Numbered from the stretch's first letter, positions 1 through 8,473 are shown. The stretch: DNA of 64,000 nucleotides from Desulfomonile tiedjei (GCA_016218715.1 JACRDG010000025.1:62001-126000); one strand, 5' to 3'. Numbers and translations: made by a program. Notes: generated by a model from the letters alone, not told the origin.

Positions 1-73
1 ATTGACGAACTTGACCATCCAGGGCCGAGTGTCCATGTTTTGGTTGAACGATCCCCAATGAGAGAGGTGCGTC

Positions 74-493
74 ATGAACGAAATCGAGAAGTCGAAGATC
101 AGGCTTTCGCACTGGATTGACCATAATGTAGACCACCTGAAGGGATATCATGAAGTTGCTGCCGCGCTCCAGGAAGCAGGAGAGACAGAGGCGGCGGACT
201 CGATTCGTCGCGGAGTCGAGTCGGTCGAGGAAGCCAACCGGCACTTCCAACAGGCCGTGGCGCGGTTGTCCGACGGAGCACCGAGCGAGGTTCGTCCGCT
301 TCGGGGGCACGGGGAAGAAGCCGAAACTCACTCCCACGAACACGAGCACGAACACGCTCATCACCACACGCACGAGCACGCGCACGGCCACTCGGATGAG
401 AAGGAGCGCGAACACGGCCACCACGAGCACACCCATGGCCACTCGCATGAAGAGGGGCATCATCACGGTCATCATCACGAGGCCAAGGGCTGA
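74..493 (+). CDS. Histidine-rich putative metal-binding protein
   Basis: A 139-residue protein with no signal peptide, so probably cytoplasmic. Residues 1-70 look helical, with evenly spaced acidic and basic residues (a short helical or coiled-coil head). From about residue 78 to the end it is almost entirely His, Glu and Gly, with many HEH, HGH and HHH clusters. Such tails bind Ni, Zn, Co or Cu in nickel-chaperone and metal-storage proteins; here metal binding is inferred from composition only. The ATG is preceded by GAGAGAGGTG at good spacing, which fixes the start. No hydrogenase, urease or metal transporter gene lies beside it. I do not recognise the head domain. The repetitive CAC/CAT/GAG codons make the 3' half prone to length variation. 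Confidence 0.75.
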   Translation: MNEIEKSKIRLSHWIDHNVDHLKGYHEVAAALQEAGETEAADSIRRGVESVEEANRHFQQAVARLSDGAPSEVRPLRGHGEEAETHSHEHEHEHAHHHTHEHAHGHSDEKEREHGHHEHTHGHSHEEGHHHGHHHEAKG

Positions 494-784
494 TCGACAA
501 GACCGGCAAGATGGCGGTCACACTGCATAGTACGCGCGCAATCGCTCGGGGACGGCTCAAGAACAAGCGAGGCCCCGGCCCTCCAGAGCTTCCACGGCAT
601 TCCCGCACTCCACAAGACCTCAGGGGGAGAATCCAACAAACGCTGCGAGTTCGGGAGATTCGGTTCTGAGCTTAAGGCATTGTTCTGATGAGAGGTTTTA
701 GGTCGGCAGAAACATGAGCGCATTGCGAATGCGATTAATCTCCATGAACTCTAGAACAAATCGACCCCAAATGTCGGAAAACAC
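494..784. other. Intergenic, no gene seen
   Basis: No reading frame here has a plausible start, composition or recognisable motif on either strand. The stretch separates the His-rich gene from the promoter at 785. Confidence 0.5.
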
Positions 785-813
785 TTGACAGCCGGCCAAT
801 TCCCACATATAGC
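785..813 (+). promoter_or_regulatory. Predicted sigma-70 promoter
   Basis: A perfect TTGACA (785-790), a 17-base spacer and TATAGC (808-813). Transcription would start near 820, leaving a leader of about 140 bases before the gene at 962. The -35 box lies in the left arm of an inverted repeat (786-854). Confidence 0.5.
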
Positions 814-854
814 GACCTCCGTGATTACGGACCATTAGACGTAACCGGCTGTCA
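786..854. repeat. Inverted repeat over promoter and leader
   Basis: TGACAGCCGG (786-795) and its exact reverse complement CCGGCTGTCA (845-854) flank 49 bases. One arm covers the -35 region and the other lies in the leader. It could be a pair of operator half-sites; it cannot form a leader hairpin, because the left arm lies upstream of the predicted start of transcription. Confidence 0.4.
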
Positions 855-961
855 TCATAGTCGGAAATGGTTCTATGTTCTCTCTTTGTCCGACACGATT
901 TGCCGCAGCATTCCTGGGGTGGACAAGACTGAAATTTCCTTTCTTGGATGGGGGTATGGTT

Positions 962-1384
962 ATGGGTAAAGGAGATTCTCTTCAACGAGCCGACGCTGCG
1001 TCGGAAGCGACTCCATCGAGTAACTACGACTACTTCAAGGCGGTCGTCAGCATGGCCAAGAAGAACGGATGGGATATCGAGAGCCTCGGCCTCATAAGCG
1101 AGGTCCGCCCTGTCCCTCCCACCCCGTCGCTCACTCGGAAGGAAGCCATGGAACGGAGCCGATTGGTTCGGACCGTCCTGAAGCGATTCAGCCGGGTACT
1201 GACGCCCCCCGTTCCGGTCGATCTGGAGCGGTCCCTGCGGGAAAAAGATCCCAAGAGTCTCCTTCCGTGGGAGGAAGAGGTTCTTGCAAAAACGGACAAG
1301 TGGCGTATCCAATTCAAGGACGCAGAAGCTGAAATCCTCGACGAACTTCGCAGTGCCATCATGAGACCCACCGAATCGCGCTGA
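962..1384 (+). CDS. Uncharacterised small protein, paralogue of 54746-55174
   Basis: About 140 residues, soluble and mostly helical, with no signal peptide. I do not recognise a named domain. It aligns over nearly its whole length with the protein at 54746-55174: in the segment containing PPVP, LER and LPWE, 19 of 37 ungapped positions are identical. Both genes begin ATG-GTN-ATG; in the paralogue an AGGAGG sits 7 bases before the second ATG, so I use the second ATG here too (956 is the alternative). The central Arg/Lys-rich helix before PPVP and the invariant PW suggest a folded interaction domain, but no catalytic pattern is visible. It is followed by a strong terminator-like hairpin and is probably monocistronic. 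Confidence 0.7.
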   Translation: MGKGDSLQRADAASEATPSSNYDYFKAVVSMAKKNGWDIESLGLISEVRPVPPTPSLTRKEAMERSRLVRTVLKRFSRVLTPPVPVDLERSLREKDPKSLLPWEEEVLAKTDKWRIQFKDAEAEILDELRSAIMRPTESR

Positions 1385-1397
1385 CTCCCTTAGATTA

Positions 1398-1435
1398 CCG
1401 GGAAACCTCCTTTTTAAGCAAAGGCGGTTTCCCGG
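1398..1435 (+). terminator. Strong hairpin, probable terminator
   Basis: CCGGGAAACC pairs with GGTTTCCCGG, with an inner CCTTT/AAAGG stem, 14 bases after the stop of the preceding gene. The downstream tract is CTGTTTCTT, an imperfect U-run, so termination is likely but not certain. Confidence 0.6.
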
Positions 1436-1538
1436 CTGTTTCTTCCCAAACACGGGTAACTCGTCACCACTTCTTTCGGACAGGTCTGCTGGGTTCTTCG
1501 CTTCGCATATGAGCCGACCTTCCCGCGCTTCGCGTCCT

Positions 1539-1573
1539 GGGCTGTTCAGTGGGGCCGGCATCTTGCCGGCCGC
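1539..1573. repeat. REP-type fragment, GCCGGCATCTTGCCGGC core
   Basis: GGCTGTTCAGTGGGGCCGGC followed by ATCTTGCCGGC, nearly identical to the left core of the MITE-like elements at 10.3, 21.5 and 23.8 kb. Here the terminal inverted repeats and the second palindrome are missing, so this is a fragment or a solo REP unit. Confidence 0.6.
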
Positions 1574-1701
1574 TCGGCGCATGAAGCGACCAGGCATGGT
1601 GACGCCGAGGCGTGCGAGCCTGGAGATGACCCGTTTCGGTTCGCCAGTTCGGGAGGGTACCCGACCTTGCTTTGTTTCCCGTATCACCGCAGCCATATTC
1701 C

Positions 1702-1730
1702 TTGACATTTTACGTAATATCGAATAGATA
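1702..1730 (+). promoter_or_regulatory. Possible sigma-70 promoter for the kinase operon
   Basis: A perfect TTGACA at 1702-1707, a 17-base spacer, then TAGATA at 1725-1730. The -10 is weak (3 of 6) and lies very close to the ATG at 1738, so the transcript would be leaderless or nearly so; no Shine-Dalgarno sequence is seen before that ATG. Confidence 0.35.
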
Positions 1731-1737
1731 GTCCATC

Positions 1738-3687
1738 ATGTTGAAGAGCATGTTTAAACAGCTTGAGAAGCGCGTACCGGTGGCAACCTTGATGTCGAGG
1801 TTCAGAGACCTGTTCGACTCACGCGCTCCCGATGAGCCACGGTTTACCGACGAGAGTTTTTCCCATCTGCTTCAATTCCTGGAAGAAGGCGAACCCTCTT
1901 TCCAAGGAGTCGCGGTTCAGGCCGGGGTCAGATGGTCTGACTCTTCTCAGCGGGTGATGCTGCGCAACACAATCCTTCGGAGGGGGTTCGTCAGCCCGTC
2001 ATGCCTCTGGGCATACCGCCAGGCGCGAGGGAATGCCGACGAACTCTTCGTCGAGTTCGACTCTTCCGAAATGGCATTCATGCAGATCCTCCTCATGAAG
2101 GAGACCGATCCCGCGCGTTCGGTACCATTCCTTCTCGAGCGGTTTCTCACCCGGAAGGAGATCCCTGAAGAGCTTCGGACCACTTCCCGCCTGTGCGTCC
2201 TTCGATTGCTGGACACGGGGGTGTCCCCGGACGTGTTGAAATCGCTGAGGACCAGGTATTCCGGTGTAGAGATTTTGTGCCAGTGGCGCCCATCCATTCC
2301 AGGGAGAGGGGTAGGTCTGAATGCGGAAGAGGTGAGGGGGGCCATCGATTTCCATCAACTGGTGCGGTCCGTGCAGGACATGCGGGACCTGTCGTCCCTG
2401 ACCCGCACCGTGTACCTTCTCTCCTTGTTTTACGTGCCGTTGGCGGAGAAGGAGTGGCGCTCGCTCTGGCTCGGTCGCACGGATCAGCTTTTCTTCCAGA
2501 GGCTGCGGCTCGCGGGGATGGTAGAGCCATACAACGGGGGTTTCCTCCTTTCTACCGATACGACGAAGCAGAACGTGCTGAAGAAATTTCTGTACGAATC
2601 GTACACGCCGGCAAAGGAGTCAATCCACAGGCACCGCGCGGAACGAATCAAGGAAGACAGGGAAAGGCGCGTTCGCAACAGCGAACTTGACCGCCAGGCA
2701 CTCGAGATGGTTTCAGACGGCATCATCTGCGTCGATCGGAGCGGTTTCCTCTATTACATGAATCCGGCAGCGGAATCACTGCTCAACGAAAGCACACGCT
2801 TGAGAGAGCGACTCTTCGGCCCGGGTGCGCTGGCGGATGCCTTGAGGCGATACTCGAGAGACGATGTGCTCGCGCGCGTCACCGCAGGTATGAAAGAGCA
2901 GGACGACACCACGGAGGTGTTCGGAGATCGAGTCGCGATTGCCGTGGGAGGCAAACGCTTCGAAGTGGAACTGGGCGCACAGGTGATCCTTATCAGAGAC
3001 ACCACCGACCGGTACCTCATCGACCAGGAGATCGGCAAACTCTACCGCCACGAATTGAAGGCCGCACTGGATGTGATGGCCGCGGGGCTGGACACCGCCA
3101 GGCAGCTCGTGGCCGAGGGTCGAAATCGAGAGGGGCTCACCTTCCTCGAACAAGCGGAAGAAAAACGAGAAGAACTCTGTTCCATGCTGGAAGAACGGAT
3201 CGACTTCATCCGGCTTCACTCCGACGCGTTTCAGATACGGCCGACCCCCGTGAATTTGAATCTCGTGGTAGACAAGTGCATCGGCAATTACCGGGAACCC
3301 GCGCTGGCGAAAGGAGTGACGATCAAATCGAACCACCTTCACGTTTCCGCGGTTCAGGTGCGTGGGGAGGAACGGTTCCTGAGACGCGCACTCGACAACA
3401 TCGTCCGGAATGCCGTCAAGTTCACCAACAAGGGGGGAGAAATCAAAATCTCCGTGGGTGAAGACAACCTCGACGCAACTTTGAGCGTGGAGGATACGGG
3501 GCCGGGCATCATCCCGGAAAATCTGGGAAAAATCTTTCAGCTTGGATTCACCACCAGCGGCACGGGCCGCGGCTTGTACCTCGCCCGCAGGATCGTCCAG
3601 GCTCACAACGGCAAAATAGAAGCGAAAAGCAAACCGGGCAACGGGGCATGCTTCACGGTACGCCTGCCGTTGATGACGGAGGTTTGA
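1738..3687 (+). CDS. PAS-domain histidine kinase with a long novel N-terminus
   Basis: A 649-residue soluble kinase with no signal peptide or membrane segment, so it should sense a cytoplasmic or protein signal. Residues 1-310 form a mostly helical region I cannot assign. A PAS domain starts near 320 (MVSDGIICVDRSG). A compact dimerisation/phosphoacceptor helix follows, with the candidate phospho-His H438 in the YRHELKAA motif. The C-terminal HATPase has an N box (NIVRNAVKF), a G1 box (DTGPGI) and a G2 box (GTGRGLYLA). Its stop codon abuts the ATG of the next gene, so the two are translationally coupled. The start is uncertain because there is no clear ribosome site; ATG 1750 is an alternative. 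Confidence 0.85.
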   Translation: MLKSMFKQLEKRVPVATLMSRFRDLFDSRAPDEPRFTDESFSHLLQFLEEGEPSFQGVAVQAGVRWSDSSQRVMLRNTILRRGFVSPSCLWAYRQARGNADELFVEFDSSEMAFMQILLMKETDPARSVPFLLERFLTRKEIPEELRTTSRLCVLRLLDTGVSPDVLKSLRTRYSGVEILCQWRPSIPGRGVGLNAEEVRGAIDFHQLVRSVQDMRDLSSLTRTVYLLSLFYVPLAEKEWRSLWLGRTDQLFFQRLRLAGMVEPYNGGFLLSTDTTKQNVLKKFLYESYTPAKESIHRHRAERIKEDRERRVRNSELDRQALEMVSDGIICVDRSGFLYYMNPAAESLLNESTRLRERLFGPGALADALRRYSRDDVLARVTAGMKEQDDTTEVFGDRVAIAVGGKRFEVELGAQVILIRDTTDRYLIDQEIGKLYRHELKAALDVMAAGLDTARQLVAEGRNREGLTFLEQAEEKREELCSMLEERIDFIRLHSDAFQIRPTPVNLNLVVDKCIGNYREPALAKGVTIKSNHLHVSAVQVRGEERFLRRALDNIVRNAVKFTNKGGEIKISVGEDNLDATLSVEDTGPGIIPENLGKIFQLGFTTSGTGRGLYLARRIVQAHNGKIEAKSKPGNGACFTVRLPLMTEV

Positions 3688-4869
3688 ATGTCTCCTCGAC
3701 TTCGCATTCTGCTCGCCGACGATGAGGCGATAGTCCGGAGCAAAGTGCTGCTGATGCTTGGCGATCGGTTCGACATCGATCAGGCCACCACTGCCGCGTC
3801 AGCCAGGCAGGCCGACATGTCGCAGTACGACGCGACTTTCATGGACATTGTGTTTCCTGACGGCAACGGGATCGATCTCTGTCGCGAAATCAAGGCACGC
3901 GACCCGCACAGCACGGTCGTAATCACCTCCTCCATGGAGAGTGTCGACGCGTGGAATCAGGCTTTTCAAGCAGGCGCAGACGGGTACCTCGAGAAACGGG
4001 AACTCCTGAGCCTCGATCCGCGCAAGATCGAACTGATGGTGCAGAGCCTCGTCGAGCGCAATCGTCTGAGGCGCCAGGCGGAAGAAACGAACAGAAGGCA
4101 AGCGGAACTACTGTCGGTGCTGTCGCATGACGTTCGCGCTCCTTTCCAGGCGCTTCTCGGGACCATCGAACTGCTGCGGAAGAGCGATATTCCTGAGGCA
4201 GCGGCTGGAAATGTCGAAAAGCTCTTCCATTGCGCCAAAGATCAGCTCGAGTTCATCAACGCGTTGCTGGAGTTGCTCCGGCTCGAGTCAGCGGGGACGA
4301 GCATCCGGCGTTCGGCCGTTGATCTGAATCTTCCTGTGAATCAGTCTCTTGCCGGCCTGCAGGTCCTCGCACAGCGCAAAAGTATAGCCCTGGAAGTTGA
4401 CCTCGAGGCCAAACTCCCGCGTGTGGAGTCGGACATCGGAAAGATCTTGCAAGTGGTGAACAATCTGATAACGAACGCGATCAAATTCACGCCCGGTGGG
4501 GGCCGCGTCACGGTGCGCACGCGCTCCTCATCGAGAAACGGCAGACCGGGTGCTGAAATCAGCGTGGAAGACACCGGCATCGGCATCAAACCTGAAGAGC
4601 GAGCGAAAATCTTTCAGCGCTTCCATCGAGGCCGGGAACGGGGTACCTCCGGCGAGAAAGGGACGGGACTCGGGCTGGCAATCTGCAAGGAGATCCTGCA
4701 ACTTCACGGTGGAACCATCGAAGTCGTGGACCGCAGTCTGCCAGGCACCCTTATCGCCGCGTGGTTTCCCCAATCCGAAAAGGAGAAGGCAAAGGATCCG
4801 AGTTCCGAATCGAAGCGGTGGGCAGGCCAGGAATCCCGAACACACCAATACCACGGGGCCGGCACCTGA
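3688..4869 (+). CDS. Receiver-histidine kinase hybrid
   Basis: A 393-residue protein with an N-terminal CheY-like receiver (acidic pair near residues 11-13, phospho-Asp D53 in TFMDIVFPDG, conserved Lys in EKRE), then a HisKA helix (H147 in LSHDVRAPF) and a HATPase with N box NNLITNAIKF, G1 DTGIGI and G2 GTGLGLAI. It follows the PAS kinase with no gap, so phosphate probably passes from kinase 1 to this receiver and controls kinase 2. No DNA-binding output domain occurs in either protein, so a further partner must exist elsewhere. The last ~30 residues are a low-complexity Lys/Glu/Ser tail. No membrane segments. Confidence 0.88.
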   Translation: MSPRLRILLADDEAIVRSKVLLMLGDRFDIDQATTAASARQADMSQYDATFMDIVFPDGNGIDLCREIKARDPHSTVVITSSMESVDAWNQAFQAGADGYLEKRELLSLDPRKIELMVQSLVERNRLRRQAEETNRRQAELLSVLSHDVRAPFQALLGTIELLRKSDIPEAAAGNVEKLFHCAKDQLEFINALLELLRLESAGTSIRRSAVDLNLPVNQSLAGLQVLAQRKSIALEVDLEAKLPRVESDIGKILQVVNNLITNAIKFTPGGGRVTVRTRSSSRNGRPGAEISVEDTGIGIKPEERAKIFQRFHRGRERGTSGEKGTGLGLAICKEILQLHGGTIEVVDRSLPGTLIAAWFPQSEKEKAKDPSSESKRWAGQESRTHQYHGAGT

Positions 4870-4996
4870 TGGCCCGATTGACCGGCTTTCGGTGCACGTG
4901 CTAATAATCCTTAAGCCTTAGGTGTCTTTGGCGGAATCGACAGACCCGCTGCGACCTATGAGCCCCGAAAGGAAAGCATACGTGCAAGCACTCAGG

Positions 4997-5635
4997 ATGC
5001 GAAAGAAATCCTCCGGGGGGAACGCACGGCGCGTCGCGTGCCTCATGCTTCTCACCGCGGCTGCTTGCATCCTTGGTTGCCAGCTGGTTCCCAACAGACC
5101 GGACGCCGTCTTTGCCCTGTACAGAGACCGGATGAAGAAGGGAAATCTTTCGGAAGCCCGAACGCTCCTGACCGAGGAATCGAGAAACCTGGCAGTCTCG
5201 CTCGAATCGAGCTACAAACTGGAGCAAACCCCTGAAGATCTGGCTCTTCTCAATGCGTTGGATCCGGTGAGCCCTCCAACCATACTCCAGACTACCGATA
5301 CTCTCGCTCTCTTGCAGGTGAGAACACTCAAAGGCGGGAACAATGTGGTTCGATTACTCAAGAAAGAACCGAGCGACCAGTGGCATGTGGATCTCCGGGC
5401 CGACCTCAATTCGTTCCGGTCCTTTCTCGAGGCCCGTCGCGCACTGGACAGCGTCAGAGAACAGGCTGGAGATTTCGCCTCCACCTGGAAAGCATTCAAC
5501 GAACGCCTGGACACCTTGGGCGGCCCGGCGTTTTCTCCCGAAGGGAAACCACCAGTCGTGGGCGCGTCCAAGGACGTGAAAAAAGAGTCCAAGACGCAGA
5601 AGAAAGGACCCAAACGCGCGGGCACGGAACGATAG
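4997..5635 (+). CDS. Putative lipoprotein
   Basis: From ATG 4997 the protein starts with Arg/Lys residues, then a hydrophobic stretch ending in a lipobox (ACILGC), so it should be lipid-anchored after signal peptidase II cleavage. The mature part (~180 residues) is hydrophilic and helical, with a DUF4878/NTF2-like feel near its start (a segment resembling 'A..LY.DRMKKGNLSEARTLLTEES'), and ends in a Lys-rich tail. The frame stays open back to GTG 4922 and ATG 4961; I prefer 4997 because it puts the signal peptide at the N-terminus, but the ribosome site there is weak. Function unknown. Confidence 0.65.
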   Translation: MRKKSSGGNARRVACLMLLTAAACILGCQLVPNRPDAVFALYRDRMKKGNLSEARTLLTEESRNLAVSLESSYKLEQTPEDLALLNALDPVSPPTILQTTDTLALLQVRTLKGGNNVVRLLKKEPSDQWHVDLRADLNSFRSFLEARRALDSVREQAGDFASTWKAFNERLDTLGGPAFSPEGKPPVVGASKDVKKESKTQKKGPKRAGTER

Positions 5636-5843
5636 GAACGCGCAAGCCGACGCGCTCGCTCGAGCTTGCAGTAGCTTCTGTCCCTGAGTCCACGCGAACT
5701 ACCGGCCGCTCAAACCCTGATTCCTGCCCGAACTCCCGCTGACCCGCACACGAAACTGAGCAATCGAGAGACCGCCGAGGTCTGGGACGGAGGAGCGACC
5801 AGGCGTGGCGATCTCTCAACGCTCCAGCAGGAAGCAGCGGGTA

Positions 5844-6236
5844 TCAGTACCAGGCCATCATGCCGGAATCACACGGAGGCGGACAGGGCGGCGGACACGG
5901 CATGGGGCCGCAAGGCGGTGGACACGGCATCGGGCCGCATTGGGCCACTCTTGGTTTGCACTTGCTGATCGGTCCGGTCTGGGCGGGCATTGCCATACCC
6001 ATCGGCGGCATACCCATGGGGGGCATACCCATCGGCGGCGCTCCCATGGGCGGCATACCCATGGGCGGGGCTCCCATGGAAACCTGCCCCGGGGGACAAC
6101 CCTCGGGAGGGCACGCCGCTGCGCCCATGTTGTAGCTGGCGCGCTTGCCCTTCCCGCCAACGTACGCATCCGCTTGACATACGCCCAGCGCGACCACGAG
6201 GACCAAACAGAGACCGATTGCTGATATTTTCGTCAT
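5844..6236 (-). CDS. Exported Met/Gly/Pro repeat and Cys/Pro-rich protein
   Basis: A 130-residue protein with a clear signal peptide (hydrophobic core followed by CQADA). The mature part contains about six tandem MG(M/A)PP pentapeptides (nucleotides ~5996-6078), then a C-terminal tract of CGPMPCPPPC-like repeats with many cysteines. Low-complexity Met/Pro and Cys/Pro repeats occur in copper-binding and structural envelope proteins; which applies is unknown. GGAAGGAG lies before the ATG, and a good promoter sits at 6309-6337. The plus strand also stays open through this repeat, but only the minus frame has a signal peptide, ribosome site and promoter. Confidence 0.7.
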   Translation of the reverse strand: MTKISAIGLCLVLVVALGVCQADAYVGGKGKRASYNMGAAACPPEGCPPGQVSMGAPPMGMPPMGAPPMGMPPMGMPPMGMAMPAQTGPISKCKPRVAQCGPMPCPPPCGPMPCPPPCPPPCDSGMMAWY

Positions 6237-6268
6237 ACCCAGCTCCTTCCTCGGTAGGGTTACAAGAC

Positions 6269-6288
6269 TTATCAGTTTAATCTGATAA
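6269..6288. repeat. Inverted repeat in the leader of the Met/Gly/Pro gene
   Basis: TTATCAG and CTGATAA are exact reverse complements separated by TTTAAT. The repeat lies 14-33 bases downstream of the predicted transcription start of the minus-strand gene: an operator or leader hairpin candidate. Confidence 0.4.
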
Positions 6289-6308
6289 TTATTTGGATAT
6301 ACGGTAGT

Positions 6309-6337
6309 AACATATCATAGTGAATGTCGATTGTCAA
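6309..6337 (-). promoter_or_regulatory. Predicted sigma-70 promoter for 5844-6236
   Basis: On the minus strand: perfect TTGACA (plus 6332-6337), 17-base spacer, TATGTT (plus 6309-6314). It is embedded in AT-rich DNA and gives a leader of about 65 bases. Confidence 0.6.
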
Positions 6338-6674
6338 TAAGTTCTCTTATAACGAAAAGTTGATTAATTATTCGAGATACTGATTGAGGAATTGCTCTGG
6401 AGCCGGCACCCAGCAGGGGAAAACCGTAGCGTGGGCCTTTCTGAATCACCCCTTGACCACCGCAAGGCTCCGTGCTATCCGTTTGCTAACCCCGACATGA
6501 GCCCGAGTCCGAGCGCGCCGAACGGGAACCTGCTTTTCGGCAGACCAATGTGTGGAGCCCATCGAGCGCGTCGCGGGGCCGCGATCCGATCACTGAAGAC
6601 CCTTGGGCCTTCAACGTGAGAAGGGCCGCGAACTTCAAGGAACGGCGCTATAGCTTTTGGCGCAAGGAGGAGTC
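6338..6674. other. Intergenic, no gene seen
   Basis: The AT-rich left end (to ~6400) belongs to the promoter region of the minus-strand gene. From 6400 to the ribosome site at 6664 the DNA is GC-rich; short plus-strand frames there have no recognisable content. Confidence 0.5.
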
Positions 6675-7148
6675 ATGTACTCTCGCCTAGTGAGTGCCGA
6701 AGACGCTGCATATCTGCTGGATCTCAATGGAGCCGCGGAGATATCCGACGCGTGTGCTAAAGGCGAGCTGCGAGTGGCCAAGAAGGGGCCGAGAGGTGAA
6801 CGATTTCTGGTGGGTGATATCCTGATGTTCAAGCTGGCTCAGGTGATGCGCCAGCTCGGGGTGGAATCCGAACGCTCCGTACGCTACGCGGAGGCAGTAC
6901 TCGCCGCCCGGCTTGTTGAGAACGAGGCCAACCTCATGGAGTGGGTCGAGAATGAAGCCCAGGAACTATTCTGTCTTATTGCCGACGATCAGCTAGCCCG
7001 GATCTTCCTCAGAAACAAGGATGATTTCAGGGAGTTGGAGGTCGGCGCGGTCAAGCCGATCCTTCTCCCCTCCACCAGATGTGAGATCAACGTCTTCCGG
7101 GTCATCCGGCCGGTCATCTACCGAGCGCACCAGTTGTTCGGAGAGTAG
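6675..7148 (+). CDS. Uncharacterised protein with possible winged-helix N-terminus
   Basis: 157 residues from ATG 6675, fixed by AAGGAGG four bases upstream. There is no signal peptide. Residues 5-55 (SAEDAAYLLDLNG, then GPRGERFLVGDILMFKL) resemble the helix-turn-wing pattern of small MerR-like or excisionase-like DNA-binding domains, followed by helices rich in Glu and Arg and a mixed C-terminus. This suggests a small transcriptional regulator, but no family match is certain. It is convergent with the secreted protein at 7183-7479. Confidence 0.65.
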   Translation: MYSRLVSAEDAAYLLDLNGAAEISDACAKGELRVAKKGPRGERFLVGDILMFKLAQVMRQLGVESERSVRYAEAVLAARLVENEANLMEWVENEAQELFCLIADDQLARIFLRNKDDFRELEVGAVKPILLPSTRCEINVFRVIRPVIYRAHQLFGE

Positions 7149-7182
7149 CAGCCAGAACTCACTGTTTGTTCCGGAGGGGCTG

Positions 7183-7479
7183 TCATTTCGCCTTGAGGCA
7201 GCCCTTGAGTTCGAGTGCCTTTACGACCGTATCGAGACTCTGCTTCGCGGCCGATTTTTTCAGCTTGTACGCCCTGACTTTCTCCATGTCTCCTGCGTCG
7301 ATGGCTGATCCGAGGATGACATTGGCCGTCTTGAAATCATCCCGGTAAGCATCGGCCATGCGCAGCAGTTCCGTGCAACTCTGTACCACGAAACTATCGG
7401 TGAAGCCCGGGGTCGCCGGCAGAACAACCAGCGCCGCCGCGGCGATCATCGTGAATAGTCCCAAACACCGTTTTGCCAT
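7183..7479 (-). CDS. Small exported protein
   Basis: 98 residues: a typical signal peptide (MAKRC, hydrophobic core, cleavage near TPGFTDS) and a ~70-residue helical mature domain with two cysteines near its ends (CTELL and KGCLK) that could form a disulfide in the periplasm. GGAGG precedes the ATG. Family unknown. Upstream (7500-7580) are a CCCCCTACGGGGG hairpin and an AT-rich segment that probably contain the EcfT 3' end signals and this gene's promoter. Confidence 0.65.
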   Translation of the reverse strand: MAKRCLGLFTMIAAAALVVLPATPGFTDSFVVQSCTELLRMADAYRDDFKTANVILGSAIDAGDMEKVRAYKLKKSAAKQSLDTVVKALELKGCLKAK

Positions 7480-7633
7480 GTGTAAGCCTCCATTCCCTCG
7501 ACAGACCGGTTGAGGGTCGATCTAATCGCGACCCACAAACAGGAGGGGAAAAGTCCCCCGTAGGGGGTCCTTATATCACAATTTCAGGATGATGCAATCA
7601 TTATTTCCATTAATATTACGGATGATTATCATA

Positions 7634-8473
7634 TTAAGTTAAAGAACTAATCGCTGGAAATATGAAAACTGGTTGATAACATTGAAGAGCTGTAAAGGCG
7701 AGCAGCAAGAGGAGTGCGATGAGGTCACGGAGGCTAAATCGAAGCGGCCGATATTCGGTACGAGGTTGACCGGGTCGATAACCCCGTGCCGTCATCGCGA
7801 TCGCCAGATGGTCCGCACGCCTCAGGACTCCATGCAAGGCAGGAACAAGAAGCGCAAGGAGGTTCCGGGCGCGAGAGACGATCGGCCCGTGACCGAAGTC
7901 CACCCCTCGGGCCTTTTGCGCATCGATGGTGTTCCGAAGCTCTTCCTGGACGAGCGGAATGAATCGCATGGCCAGCATCATGATCATGCCGAATTCGTCG
8001 ACCGGTACGCGCAGGCGCTTCAAAGGGGAGGCGAGCCGCCAGAATCCCAGCGTCATTTCGCGGGGAGTTGTGGTGAAAGTCAGCGCCAGAGAGACCATGA
8101 TTGCGGAAATCAGCCGGAGTGACAGAGCCAGGCTCGATCGAACCACTTCACCGCTGAAGGGCCCCTGGTGAGGTCCGATGTGCGGAGCGGCACCGCTGGA
8201 ATGAAAGAAAAGGTTCATCAGAAATACGATCAAGAGCATCCACTTGAATCTCCAGAGCCCCCATGCCCAGATCCGCCAGCCCGCGCCGGTCAAGGCTGCC
8301 AGCATTGCAGCAGCCGCCACGCTGATCGCAGCGGCTTCCAGGGACTCCGAGCAGAACGCCCCGACGAGCATGGAGAGCATCCCCAAGAGTTTGGTCCGCG
8401 GATCGAGACGATGGAGAAACGAATCCCCGGGAACGTAGCCGCCAATCGATAGATCCATGATCGAGCGCGACAT
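7634..8473 (-). CDS. ECF transporter T component (EcfT/CbiQ family)
   Basis: A 279-residue polytopic membrane protein. It shows the family's features: a cytoplasmic DPRTKLL segment near the start, several hydrophobic segments, and two Ala-Arg-Gly-containing coupling motifs (QKARGVDF and TARGYRPG) that contact the ATPase subunits. EcfT is the scaffold that couples EcfA ATPases to a substrate-specific S subunit. No ecfA or S gene is adjacent, so it must share subunits encoded elsewhere. I chose ATG 8473 (GAGG a few bases upstream); an in-frame extension to 8557 exists but has no family content. It is divergent from queF, and ECF modules for queuosine precursors are known, but a link here is only a guess. 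Confidence 0.88.
   Translation of the reverse strand: MSRSIMDLSIGGYVPGDSFLHRLDPRTKLLGMLSMLVGAFCSESLEAAAISVAAAAMLAALTGAGWRIWAWGLWRFKWMLLIVFLMNLFFHSSGAAPHIGPHQGPFSGEVVRSSLALSLRLISAIMVSLALTFTTTPREMTLGFWRLASPLKRLRVPVDEFGMIMMLAMRFIPLVQEELRNTIDAQKARGVDFGHGPIVSRARNLLALLVPALHGVLRRADHLAIAMTARGYRPGQPRTEYRPLRFSLRDLIALLLLLAFTALQCYQPVFIFPAISSLT

Noticed and set aside
698-1708. Minus-strand frame of 336 codons
   Set aside because: It runs antisense over the gene at 962-1384 and over a terminator and promoter; no ribosome site or domain.
2776-3606. Minus-strand frame of 276 codons
   Set aside because: Antisense to the conserved PAS/HATPase kinase domains; a product of high GC third positions.
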